DNA of 64,000 nt, taken from the NCBI GenBank assembly GCA_009760855.2, contig WPIO01000001.1:10104001-10168000 (forward strand), read 5' to 3'. The notes under the pieces were generated by a model. That model was not told where the DNA came from and made no database searches. It saw nothing but the letters and a program-made list of their open reading frames with translations. Positions 1 through 11,500 of the stretch are shown here, one piece after another; the first letter of the stretch is position 1; each line of letters opens with the position of its first letter. The translations under genes and the position numbers were made by a program. The DNA is from Cristatella mucedo (taxonomy: Eukaryota; Bryozoa; Phylactolaemata; Cristatellidae).

Positions 1-745
1 TGACATTCAAATTGGGAGGGAAGCAGATTTTCTTCAATTGAATCACGATAAAATCAACATGCTAGTTATGCGAAAACCTAGGATCACTCCAAAATTGGAA
101 AGCTGATCCCTCAAAATGTCCTGGGCAGCATATCTCCTGTAGCATCTTTACACAATATGGGTGTTCCAAAGTGATCTTTCACCAGCCGACCACATTGCTC
201 TACAGTCAAGTCTGCCTACTTTCAGCTACGTAAAATTGCAAACGTTTGGGCTTGCTAACACAGGGATACCACATCCAAGTTGGTCAACCCTGTGCATGTT
301 ACCCCTAACCATGTTATTCATGTTGTTTATCAAGCATGATATTGCTCACCATTCAATCGTGTTTCCCTTTGCAGCAAATGTAAAGCACCTAGAAAGAGAT
401 TGAGTTCTCTGAGGGGGCTTTATCAAGTGCATTATTATTATTATTATAACGCATTTGTAACATCCTGTTTCGACTTCTGTAACTCGCGACTTGCATGTCT
501 TCCGGCCTGTGCACTAAGGCACTAACAGTAGGTGCAAAACTCCGCCGCCAGGCTTGACTATCGTGAACCTTACAATTGTCATAATACTTCGCTTCTCACC
601 AACCTGGACCGGCTCCCCGTCTGTTGTGCTTGTTGTTGGCATTGAGCATTGCTACCATTAACCATTCGACCATGTTTCCTTTGCAGTAAATGTAAAGTGC
701 CTATAAAGAGATTAGATTTTCTGGCGGTGCTATATTAATTTATCA
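1..745 (+). mobile_element. Decayed LINE-A copy (CR1/L2-like), interrupted by a younger LINE-A 3' end
   Basis: Positions 1-288 match the region just after the reverse transcriptase active site of the better-preserved copy at 27.1-28.1 kb, and 448-745 continue with the C-terminal coding part and the 3' end. Reading stops abruptly near 288 and resumes near 448 at the expected next base, so the gap is an insertion. No frame is open. The element probably starts upstream of the window. Confidence 0.75.
289..447 (+). mobile_element. 5'-truncated LINE-A 3' end nested in an older LINE-A
   Basis: It carries only the LINE-A 3' untranslated end, with the hallmark words 'gcaaatgtaaag', 'agagattgagttctctgag' and a TTA-repeat tail. 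It is flanked by the triplet aac at 286-288 and 448-450, a possible very short target duplication. Confidence 0.7.
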
Positions 746-754
746 TTTTGTTAT

Positions 755-1390
755 TAGTAAGCAGAATATTGACCAAGATTTTTTCACTCACTTTTAGGTC
801 ACTTTATATTCTTGTTTTAATAATAGGAATAACAATAATACTTGATAAAGCACCCTCAGGGAACTCAATTTCTTTCTAGGCGCTTTACATTTACTGCAAG
901 GGAAACACGGTCGAATGGTGAGTGGTGTCATGCTTGATAAACAACATGAATAACATGGTTAAGGGTGATATGCACAGGGTTAGCATGCAAGTGTGGCTTT
1001 GGCCTACCCATCCGAACTACTTCCCAATCAGGCTAGAAATACTACCTGCTCTCCCTACTCTTAATTGTTTAGCTGTGCCTCTAATAAATCTTAAATCCTT
1101 TGGAGACAGTGCCTTTAGCTTGGATGCTCGAAAGCCTGGACGTTACTCCCGACTGAGTCATGGTATCGCCTTATTTGATTGTATTTAAAGCTAAAAACCC
1201 TTGTGTTCCTCCCAGCATTTGCCGGATCTTGTGTTAATTGTCCTTTGCGTGCTGATGGCTGTGCATATTATCACAAACCAATTGACATGCTTCTTCCTGT
1301 GCAGCATATTTAAAGTGCCTAGTAAGAGATTTAGTTCTGATATGGCGCTATACAAATACCTTATAAGTTGTTATTATTGTACTCTATAGT
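755..1390 (+). mobile_element. Decayed LINE-A fragment, interrupted by an inverted LINE-A 3' end
   Basis: 755-825 and 1000-1390 match consecutive parts of the LINE-A C-terminal coding region and 3' end (for example 'cactcacttttaggtcact' and, at the end, 'taaagtgcctagtaagaga'). The pieces are separated by an opposite-strand LINE-A tail. It is non-functional. Confidence 0.65.
826..1000 (-). mobile_element. LINE-A 3' end, minus strand, nested
   Basis: This is the reverse complement of the LINE-A 3' end: a poor AAT-rich tail at 826-845, then the 'gagggtgctttat' and 'agagaaagaaattgag'-type words read backwards, ending near 'gcatgcaagtg'. It lies within the plus-strand copy around it. Confidence 0.7.
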
Positions 1391-1489
1391 AACTGCCTGG
1401 TGCTTAAAAGTTTCATTTGGAAGACAGCTTCCATAGCTAGTCATCGCGTTCAATCATTCTCTTTGATTAGGGGTTTCCTACCTACAGCT

Positions 1490-1790
1490 GTTGTGCTAAC
1501 TTCTGCTTACTAGCTTCCTGGTTCTGTCTCGACTGGACTACTGTAATTCAGTTTTTGCTGGGCTACCAAAAAAGGCAACTAAGCCTCTACAACTGGCGAT
1601 ATAACCGACAGGTTGGTCAACAAATTCAAGAGGTTTAGCCAGGTGTGAACTTACTTCCACTATTCACACACATCTTCTCTCCTGCTTCTGATTGTGGCAC
1701 ACACTATCCAGACGTCTAGTGCTGCTACTGTTATGCTACTCACTTCCTCGACTGCCCTCCTGACATAGCTAGAATGTGTATCTTAGTTCA
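1490..1790 (+). mobile_element. LINE-B fragment (decayed)
   Basis: The segment contains 'tctcgactggactactgtaa' followed by a gene-like 'gggctaccaaaaaaggc', matching the C-terminal region of the LINE-B copy at 54.6 kb. It then matches that element's later part ('gctactcacttcctcgac'). It has many stops and an internal deletion. Confidence 0.6.
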
Positions 1791-1974
1791 TCTCGTAAGC
1801 GGTTCCTTGCCTGCATGCATTAACGACGTTCTTACTTTGGTTAGCCTTGTAACAGCTGACAGTGTGTTGTTGCAGGATACAGCTGGGTGAATGCTAATTT
1901 AGAAGTGTGTGCATGTAAAAAATTTTGTAAAAATTAGTTCAATAATCAAAGCGTTACCGAGAAAAAATATAAAA

Positions 1975-2092
1975 AAATATAATTCATTTACATAGCGCCC
2001 CAAGAGAACCTAATCTCTATTCAAGTGCTTCACATATGCTTCGGGGCTCGAGCCCACGACCTCGGTCGGGGCGAGCCCCTTAAAGCTCTAGA
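1975..2092 (-). mobile_element. SINE-B copy (tRNA-derived), minus strand
   Basis: On the minus strand it reads 'ggtcgtgggctcgagccc' (polymerase III B-box type), then 'catatgtgaagc' and a tail like the LINE-A 3' end ('agagattaggttctcttg', then 'gcgctatgtaaatgaatt'). The A-box part of the head is truncated or diverged. Confidence 0.75.
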
Positions 2093-3227
2093 TACAAAGT
2101 GCAGATAGGTGGAGCAGGGTCATTCTGTAATGCCGTATTGGCATTGGAAAGTTACCCGCACACTCCAGGAATACTTGTCTCCAAACGTGCTGTAATCGGT
2201 GTATTTGAGTATTTCAAGTTAGATTATGTTGCAACAAGACGCAGGGAACTGATCTTGTTTCCTGTATTTTGGTAATCTTAATTGGACCTTGTAACCCACT
2301 GTGCATGCTGTCAATGCAAAGAGCCTTTTATTAAGTGAATATACTCATTTGACAGCATTTTTCACAAGCAGTTTTTAAGAGGATCACGACTAGTTGGGAA
2401 AGAGCTGACAGGTTTGCAATGCTATCTTTTTTTGAAACACATTATTTACTCGATCCTTCTATTTTGTGTATATCTGACGCCATCTTGCATGCTAATGCCA
2501 GAAATCCTGCAGTTTTCTGTAAAAATGCATATGTGCCTTTTGCAGTCTTCATGCAGAGGACATAAGAAGTTTCTCAGGAGTAGACTAACAGCAAAACATT
2601 TTTTCCATTTCTGAAAGAGCACGGGCATGCATACATTTGTAAACACAACCGATTCTCCAGCAATTGCGCTACTGAAGCCATTGGTACAATGCTATTTACA
2701 ATGGACTTATTTATAGTCGGTTGGCTCAATAGCCACTTACGTCCACGAGTAGTTCCCTAAGTTATAGTGCACTTATGCCAATAAGTAGACAAGTTACTCT
2801 CGTTTTTGCTGTTATGAGTTGTTGTGGGCCCAGTCTATTTGATCTACAATAAACTTCAGAGTAGTGAATATCAAGGCATATGGCAAATGGCCTGGTAGTG
2901 TATCTGCTACAATTTTTAGTATGTGTGTTTGTGGAGCATATGGCATTGACTTTCGTAGTACCTATGTGTGTGGAATGACTCCAGGCAAGAAAGTGTTAGA
3001 CGTGTACGAGCGGACTAATATTTGCTTGCTGAGGAGCCGTTTTAAGCTGGGAAGGATCCATTTAAGTTACAAAACTGGGAAGGACTGTTAACTTGCTGGT
3101 ATGGCTCATGTAAGGTGAGATTCACGATTGACTTGCCATAGGCACGGTTAAACACAGCTGTGCAAGGCATTGCGATCGCTTGTATGTGTTTACATACGTG
3201 TGTTAAGTGTTTGCGTGCCTGTGTATA

Positions 3228-3229
<2 letters not shown>

Positions 3230-3287
<58 letters not shown>
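3230..3287. repeat. (GT)n microsatellite
   Basis: An uninterrupted GT dinucleotide run of about 58 bases. It creates artefactual Cys-Val or His-Thr frames on both strands. Confidence 0.97.
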
Positions 3288-3289
<2 letters not shown>

Positions 3290-3694
3290 CGCATAGTGCA
3301 TGTGGATGCATTATCTACTGCAGCCTCCAGGATAGATATCTAATAGCTAATATCGATATCGTATTTTGTGACAGGACAGCTTATCTGCTTGCACTTTCAA
3401 AAGTTTGCATGTTCAGCACGTACATGGATGGGATGGATTCGTTGGTACTTAAAGTATTGGGTAATGAATGGAAATTACCTGCAAGATCTGCCTTGTGAAG
3501 TGAATACTTAAGCACTGTTTTAAGAAGGCTGGCTGTCGCAGATCTTTGCCTGTTCAAAACTGCATTTGTAGACTCGGAAGCTTAGGTAACTAAGGTCTTG
3601 TTTTGCTTGCAAGCTGTAGTATTGCCAGTGAGACTTAAAAACAATTTATTACATTTGGACGATAAGAATGAGCGGTTCCACTCCACGGGTATTG

Positions 3695-4085
3695 ATTGGT
3701 CCTTACCAAGTCGAACTACCTCCTCAAGTTAAATCCTCCTTGTGCCTTCAGATTATGTCACGGACAGTAAATTAGCTATAATTCTTCAACTTAAAGACGG
3801 TTAGCAGTATTAGGCCCTAGACTGTGGAACTCCTGCAATTGTTGAGTAATTGCATCTTCTCTGCTGCTGCCAACTCGACGAATTATTTCCAGCAGTCCCG
3901 CTTGGCCACTTTTATGGTACTTAAGTCATCGACCTACTAATTATCATCCTGACTCGTCTACGCTTGTCACTTCCTCTTTGTTATGAAATCTGTTGGCTAC
4001 TGTGACATGAATTGTGTTGGCCACCATATTCGCACCGAAAGGTAGCTTGGCTTTGTATGTGCTCCTTAAAACTCTCAAGCCTAGC
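3695..4085 (+). mobile_element. LINE-B 3' fragment (decayed)
   Basis: Words such as 'agactgtggaactcctgc', 'aaagacggttagcag' and 'tgaaatctgttggctac' line up in order with the LINE-B copies at 40.1 and 54.8 kb. The copy is highly diverged and has no open frame. Confidence 0.6.
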
Positions 4086-5128
4086 ACCACTTAGTCTAAA
4101 AGAGTGGAGATATACACACATAGAGCTAACGAGAAACCAAAGAGAAGCATCACCTGCAGTTAAGCAAAAAGACTACGGCGGTTTTGTCTTTTGTTTTGTC
4201 ATTTGTGCTCTTTCTCTTGACCTGCCTCGGGCTAGTATGACTTAACTAGTAGTTGTGGGGTTCTGTGGTGAGTTTAGCTCCCGAGAACACCTCATTTTTA
4301 TTTTTCTAGCACTGGCTGTTCATGGATATATAGCAGCCGGGCTTACGTTTTTACGGCTCTACTGCCTAGTCTAGGTCACGTGCGTGACCTCTGGCATTGT
4401 CGCTAGAAGTGCATGCTAATCGCCGTGCCCATTTTTTCTTATTCCTAGCTGCATTCATCATTGGAATGTGCAGCATCATACGGGCTGTGTACTTCTGTTG
4501 CATAAAAGTCAGTCACATCGAGCGAGCAGCATAGCTCAGTCTACACAGCAGGGTAATGACGGCGATCAGGACGATTAGGAGCCTCTTTTTTTGAGGGAAG
4601 TCAGCATCTGGTGGATATAGCAGAGATGCCAGCATATGGCTCAAGTTATTCCAATGATTTGACCTTGTTACGTCGTACCGAATGGTTGTCATATGCTAGG
4701 TAGCTAGCAATCTGCCATTTTCCTGTACATCACTACCAGTCACATCCTAGCACTTGTATGAAATTCTGCTCAGTGCACGCTTACTTCTATAGCAATGTGT
4801 GATAAGTCATGGGGAGTTGGCCAGCCAAAATGTGGTGGATGCTCTGTCAGCTTCTGCATTGGGATTGTGCAAGGTGACAAAAGGATTTTACTACAGAAGC
4901 AGCAAACATGGCTCAATTTTGTGGGAAGCAATAACCGTGTGCCCAGACCATTTGAAGGTGACACATTCTGTGTAAACTATTGTGCAAAAACAACCTAGGT
5001 GGCCAACTTGGATATTATATATTTAAATTCATTACAATCAAAAGATGCCGTTTATAATATGTGCAATGTTCTGAAAACAGTCAGTGTATTACAATGTTGT
5101 AGTACTTGAAAAATTCTTTCCACATGCT

Positions 5129-5134
5129 TTTATT
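5129..5134 (-). terminator. Possible RAD9 polyadenylation signal
   Basis: AATAAA on the minus strand, about 290 bases after the RAD9 stop codon. The position is plausible, but the hexamer is common in AT-rich DNA. Confidence 0.35.
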
Positions 5135-5419
5135 GACTTTTGGCAACTGCATGCCTCTTAAGGACATGTCTCTCTGTAAGAAACACCATTTGTGGATTGC
5201 GGACAGCCGAGGTTCTGAGGTCTACAGCGTGTCTACAGTTCGGTCCAACGAACGGTGCTGAGCCACTTAGGATGGGAGCACTCTCACGAGCAGGCAGGCT
5301 CACAGGCAGAACCTTCGTAAAGGCTGAGGAGAATTTGTATTCAACCCATTATGCAGATACTGTAATTTACTAAGATAACATTTCGAGGGCAAGCTGCATG
5401 CCTTTGCGATGGCATGCTG

Positions 5420-5530
5420 TCAACCATTATCGCTCTCTCCGTCGTCATCAGTGTCCTCTGCAAGCACCGGATACTGAGAAGCGTGAAACGATGTCGATTG
5501 CTGTGACACTCCCAGAAAGAATGACTTGAA
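5420..5530 (-). CDS. RAD9: RAD9 last exon (C-terminal tail and stop)
   Basis: The acceptor ends in 'cttttag', and the exon opens in phase 0 with FKSFFLGVS. It ends PVLAEDTDDDGESDNG and a TGA stop at 5420-5422. The acidic tail aligns with the human RAD9A end, where the Ser387 position is Thr here. Length is 37 codons including the stop. Confidence 0.85.
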   Translation of the reverse strand, partial: FKSFFLGVSQQSTSFHASQYPVLAEDTDDDGESDNG

Positions 5531-8500
5531 CTAAAAGAATGCATGAACGGCTTAAAAAATAGCAGAACGACTGATGCCATGTACCTTAGCAAGCACTTGC
5601 TCAAGGACGACTGTTCATGCTACCTTTTTCCTTGGGGGTGTGCTAGCAACTTCGTCTGCAAGAAGTTCATTGCCATCGTCAGCTGCCATTGCACTGCTGC
5701 ACGGAGTATCTTCTGCAGCCACATCTTGAGATTTCTGTTAGATGGAAACAAGGATTTGACGTGCAAGCAAAGGTGTGCTGCCATGCTGGTCCCACGGATG
5801 ATATACAGTTTATAGTATAGATCTCAAACCAAAACGGATCCATTACCCTGGTTCATTCATTCATTCCTTCTATTCATCACTGAATAGATAGTGATGAACA
5901 TGGGTCCGAATGCAGTTACCCTGTTTCTAACGACAGCGGATTGTGAGCATACGCGGCAATACTCACACCTCACTTGATGCTTCGGCGACCACGAGCCAAT
6001 GCAGAGAACTGTAGTAGATACTGAGTACGATGGCCATGAAACTACCCCAATCGTTGGACCGATTTTGCGGTCAAACAAACTAGCCAATCCCACATGCACG
6101 AGCATAGGCGCCATCTGAATACGTGCATATAGTAGGTGTGCACGAGCATATTCTAGACTGGTAAACATACAGCTGCAAGTGTAAAATCTAAAAATTGCAG
6201 AAAATTAGCAGTGCGATAAATCGGCTGCTGCCCTGAAAGCAGTAAGTAGTAAAACAAATCTCGAGCTTGAAACAAACGGCTTGGCCCTATGTATAGAAGC
6301 AAATCAGGAGCGAGCCAGTAATCGTGCCCCGAATTTTACTGAAACTCATGACGTTAGAACCAGCTGAAGATGCTAAGAAGCTATCAGGCAGAATTCTTAT
6401 GAAACTCGCATAGAGAACTCTTGGTAGGAGGCCTTTAGCAAGGCTGGTAAGGATGTTACAAATATGCAACCATTCAATGAAGGCAGTACCGCTAGGAGAC
6501 ACGTGTGCTGTGTTTGCATGCAAGTTTATACGAGCTCGAATTAAGGAAGCCAACAAGAAAACAGAAGAAAAACATATATGCAGCGGTATTTCATATGGGC
6601 ATTTTGCCTTCTTTTTGGGCGACAGCACATTAACTGGCATTCAGTTCCAGTTTCTTCACAGATCACGTGCTATTAAGTAGACCCATAACTATCTACGATG
6701 AGTACTGACTGGTCAGGATAGCTCATAGCAGGCGAATAGGACATATGAATAGCACACAAATGTGTATATTTTACTCTTACTAATGAAGCAAGTTTAAAAG
6801 TTTGTCTCCACAACAGACACGGCGATTGTATACACACTAATAGCTGCTAAGTTATTTTATCCAGCACGTAGGAATTGTGAAAATATAAATACAAAGCATG
6901 AGCTCTCTTGTTTTGTTTTCACGAATGACTTTCACAAATAGTTTATTCTCGCGATGCTATAACTTGATTATTCATTCGTTAAGCTTAGCACTCAATAGAG
7001 GCTAAAACTGCTGGCTGAATACCATACGTTGCACCTACACTCTCTGGGCAGAAGTTCTAACAGATAACTAAATAGTTTTGCTGACAAGAACACACCATTC
7101 GTAGCATAATTAAAAATTAAACTGAGCCGCTGTCTTGAACCTTCACTTTCACGATCTTTCTAGTTTCTTGTTGCGTGAGATCATGTTTTGAAAACTGAGC
7201 ATCGTCAGCCGCTCAAGCTCCGAGTGGGCTGCAGACCATGCTCCAGGGTAGCGATCGGTTCATCGACATAGCCATGAGGACTTTCGAATGGACAATTGGC
7301 AATACATTAAGCTAATACACTTGTGATACAATACACATGGGGTGAATGCAGTTGAAATGAGTATCGATAGTTATGCTTTGCTTAGTTTTACCAACCTTCG
7401 GACCAGATGCAGCTACAGGAAAGATGGACACATCTGAAACCGACAGAATTGATGTCACCATGGGATCATGGAGTCGTTGCTGATCAGATATTGGATTGTC
7501 TTTGTTGGGCTTGGCACTTCTTACTGCCTTTGATCTAGAAAGGCAGTAAACAAAATACACGAGCATGCTTGATTATGATATTACGTACAATGCCGTTGCA
7601 TAGCCAGCACTATGCAAATTTCATACATGACTCAAGCAGGTGTTAAGCAGATTTTCAGTTTATGGATGCTAGCTAAACACTGATCTACACACGGTTCAGC
7701 AAACTCTCCTGATCATTAGTTTGCTATCGACATAGGCAGTTTATGTTCCTTAAGACTACGAGATGTAACCACATTCACAGCAGCCTGTGCTCTACTAGCA
7801 ACACATAAATTGGCGCAGCAATAATTACGTGTATGCCCATGTTGGCCATTAAGTTTATGCTAACGTTTACATACATCCACGACATCAAGTTCTATGGAAT
7901 AACTAGTTTATCGATATCGCCTGAAGTAAGACAGGACAAGAGACTTTGCTGGCACCGTGTCACATCACATCTATTATAAATTGCTTAGGTTCCGAGAGCA
8001 GCCATAGAGTAGTGGCGGCTTTGGTTGGGACCGTTCTTCCATGGAGGAAGACAGAGCAACGGCAGAAAACGTGACAGACGATTGTAGTTTAACTTACCCA
8101 TTAGGATGTGCAGCCACAGCTGCAGCTCCAGCTGAACGATTTGGGCCACCAACGGCCACTGCCGAAGAAGCTGGCTGACTTGAAAGTGTGTCCTCTGGTG
8201 TAACAGCATCGGCTAACGTGGCTAGCACAAAGCTGCCTTCGTACAGCTGATCAGACCGCACGAAAATCATGATGGGCCTAAAAAAAGATTGGTATGCAAA
8301 CAAGTACTGCAAATCACTGGCAAGCAAGCATATCGGATTAATCACAGGTTTCTTCAACTCCAGTTGGGGCTAATTGGGTGATGGTTCTATGTAGTTGGCA
8401 CACAGACGTGCTGAGAATGCGACATTAGTTCCCATTCAAACCCAATTTCAGGGATAGTATCGTTCTCTAGATACTTTAGATATTCTAGATACGTTCTCAA

Positions 8501-11500
8501 ATTTAGGACTAGCTTAGTTAGAGTGTCGTTCTTTAGATATTCAAGGGAATAGCTCATAAGCAAGTGCATACAAAATAAAACTTCAAAACACCGAGAAAGC
8601 TTCGCTTGCATGAAAATTTTCTTCGTAGCTCGGATTAATGCCTCTCAGTCTTCGGACCACATAGTAGCTATAAATTTCAAAAGAGTTAAAGGGGTTAAGA
8701 GGAAGATTAAAAAGCATATAGGCTTCAGGTCGCACAAAGAAACTGCTACATCACATACCGCTCTCAAGCAGTTCGTATTAAAAACAGCTAGGTGAAGGCA
8801 TGCAAATAGGGTAGAGTGGAGGCATTGCTCGACAGTAGGTTATATACAGTTAAGTAGCAAGTGGCATAAGCTCGGGGTGGGTGCGAGTCAGTGATTGTAG
8901 CAATGGCTGTATATTTCTCTGGTTGACATATTGATTCTCTATGTACGAAGTATGGCGATTAGAACCAGAAGGAAGCCTCAGTTAAGTACCAGCAGCCTGC
9001 AAAATGGGAAAATGTCTATCCTAGATTTATGCTCGCACTCCCTTAAAGCAGCAGAGAACTTAGCTTACTCTCAAATATAACTACCGTTTAGGTCACGTTA
9101 ATTTTCATTACTGTATATGCCCTACAGTTTATTATGCTCGTATACTTAGATGCATGATAGCAGCTTGAAAAACAGTAACTGACTCGCTGTGGTCAGTGAA
9201 GCCTCCTCTTCCTTTGGCATGGACATAGTTTGCGTTGCTTGTCCCATCTCTTAATTACTAGCAATTATAATGGGATTTCCTAAGCATTCACGATTTATAA
9301 GGACTGAAACCTATTGCTATGCTTAGCATGTCTGCCCTTTTCCTTGGACGACAAAAGCATACAACGGGTTACACTATCGCAAGATCCTTCTACAGCAAGA
9401 AGAGATAAATGTGAGCAATGTTTGTAACAATATCAAAATATCTTCTCCATCACACATAATATCATTCATGACTGTAGCACTTAAGTAAAGCAACAGCATG
9501 ACTAACATATCCATTGAAGACCCCCACAACGATCATGCTTATTTATATGTTGTCTATACACTTTTATATGCATTTTATATATTTTTGTATGCCGTGCTTT
9601 TTAATGGCTGCTTTGAAAGAGAAATCAAAGCAACAGGGCAAGCAACAATGCATGTTGTATGTTACAAGCATAAGCCGTAGAAATATGGACTTGTATTATG
9701 GCCGTTTGCGCACATCTGCAGGGCACACTACACATACAACCAAGCACAAAACTACCTGGGACCTCTTGTTTACGATGAGTCGTAGGCATTCAAACGGGAG
9801 CTATTAAACTGAAGCACAGAAAAGAAATGTGTCCAATAGAAATAGTGCCTATAACAATGGCCCTTTTCATAAACTAGTTTACGTGGCAGAAAAATTACAA
9901 GAGCTTGCATCTTCTACCATTTAATCCATTCAAAAATGGCAGATTAATTACTAATAATAATACCAATAATAATACATTTAATATAGTGCCCTCTGAGAAC
10001 ACAATCTCTTTTCAGACCCTTTATATTTGCTGCAAAGGAAGCACGATCGAATGGTTGGTGGTAGCATGCTCAATAAACAACATAGGGGTGAAATGCACAG
10101 GGTCAGCATGCAAGTATAGTTAGTGGCAGCATGCAACAATGTCAGCATACATAAACACATAAAGGTCGAATCACAAGGACCCACTAAATGCTGTGATAAA
10201 TAGATGCGCTTTTAGTTTCTTTTAAATGTGGTCAGGTCAGGAGATGTAGTGACTAAAGTCGGGAGTGAGTTCCAGCTTTGGGAGCATACGAACTGAAGGC
10301 ACGGTCTCCAAAGGATTTGAGTTTTGTACGAGGTATACATAAGCAATTAGATTCCGAAAAGCAGGTGGTACGATGCTTAGCCTGGTAAAGGAGTAGATCT
10401 GATAGGTAGGCTGGAGCCGAAGAATGAAGGGACCTAAAAGTGAGTTGACAAAACCCTGAAGTCGATGCGTCGCTAGACTACGTGTCAGTGCAGGTCGGCA
10501 AAAAAGTGGTGAGACGTGGCAACTGTGAAGTTTACAACAGACAAGCCTAGCTGCAGAGTTCATTCCATAGCGCATTGAAAACGACTAAATTGCCTTTTTT
10601 TGGAGGACTTAGGCGTACAGAGTAATAAGAAAGCTACAGCGAACCAAATGTTCAAATTCTACGGATAATGTGGGCGGCGCACCAAACAGAACTTAACAAC
10701 GTTGCGATTGCAGCACAGTTACAATGAGTGATACTCCGGTGATATATAGCCTAAAGAAACTGGCTACGACTGGTATTACGGACAACACAGCGATACCCGG
10801 CTGCCCAACATGTCACCACACCCACCACCAGATATGGAACAAGAGTGAAGCTTTAGGCATCGGTTCATTCCTGCGAGTATTCATGTTCAAAACCTGCAGG
10901 CTATGCAGTGAAGCTAGTTGGTCGGGATATGATTAGGTGGCGACTAGGTAAATAAGGCATGCCTGCTCGGATTGCCAAAAAGAAGCTACTTCTATACGTC
11001 AAGAATAAAGCACAGCTAGTTTGCACTGGGCTAGGGTGCGATCACACCTGAACCACGACGACTGGACCAAAGTCGTATGGAGCAACAAGAGTAAATTCAC
11101 CATTTGCGGTAACTGCAAATGTATGCAAGATGAGCGTCGTCACCCCAATGGAGGTTTCGATGATTAGTGTTTTCAGAAGATGGTGAAAGTTGGTAGGTTA
11201 GAAGTCAAAGTGCGGCGATGCTTCTTCTGCAATGGTGTAGGCATCCTGCATCAGACTGCAGACATCACGACACAAGATGTGCATTAGGAACTGCTCCAGA
11301 ATGCTGCATTACAAAGTACAATGAAGATTCATAGATAATTATATTTTCCCACTGGACAATGACCCTATGCACACGGCAAAGCATACTCAACATTGTTTGC
11401 AATACTGCTAAGTTTGGTTTAGGACCCATTATGACAATAGAATGGCTTAGTCAATCTCCAGACCTGAATCCCACTGAGTATCTCTGGGATGAACAAGAAT

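Larger units (their letters stand above)
2093..5128. other. Intergenic stretch, no gene seen
   Basis: Apart from a GT microsatellite near 3.23 kb and a LINE-B fragment near 3.7-4.1 kb, I see no exon with splice signals or family similarity. The open frames here are short and have no recognisable content. The 3' untranslated end of RAD9 probably reaches its right edge. Confidence 0.4.
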
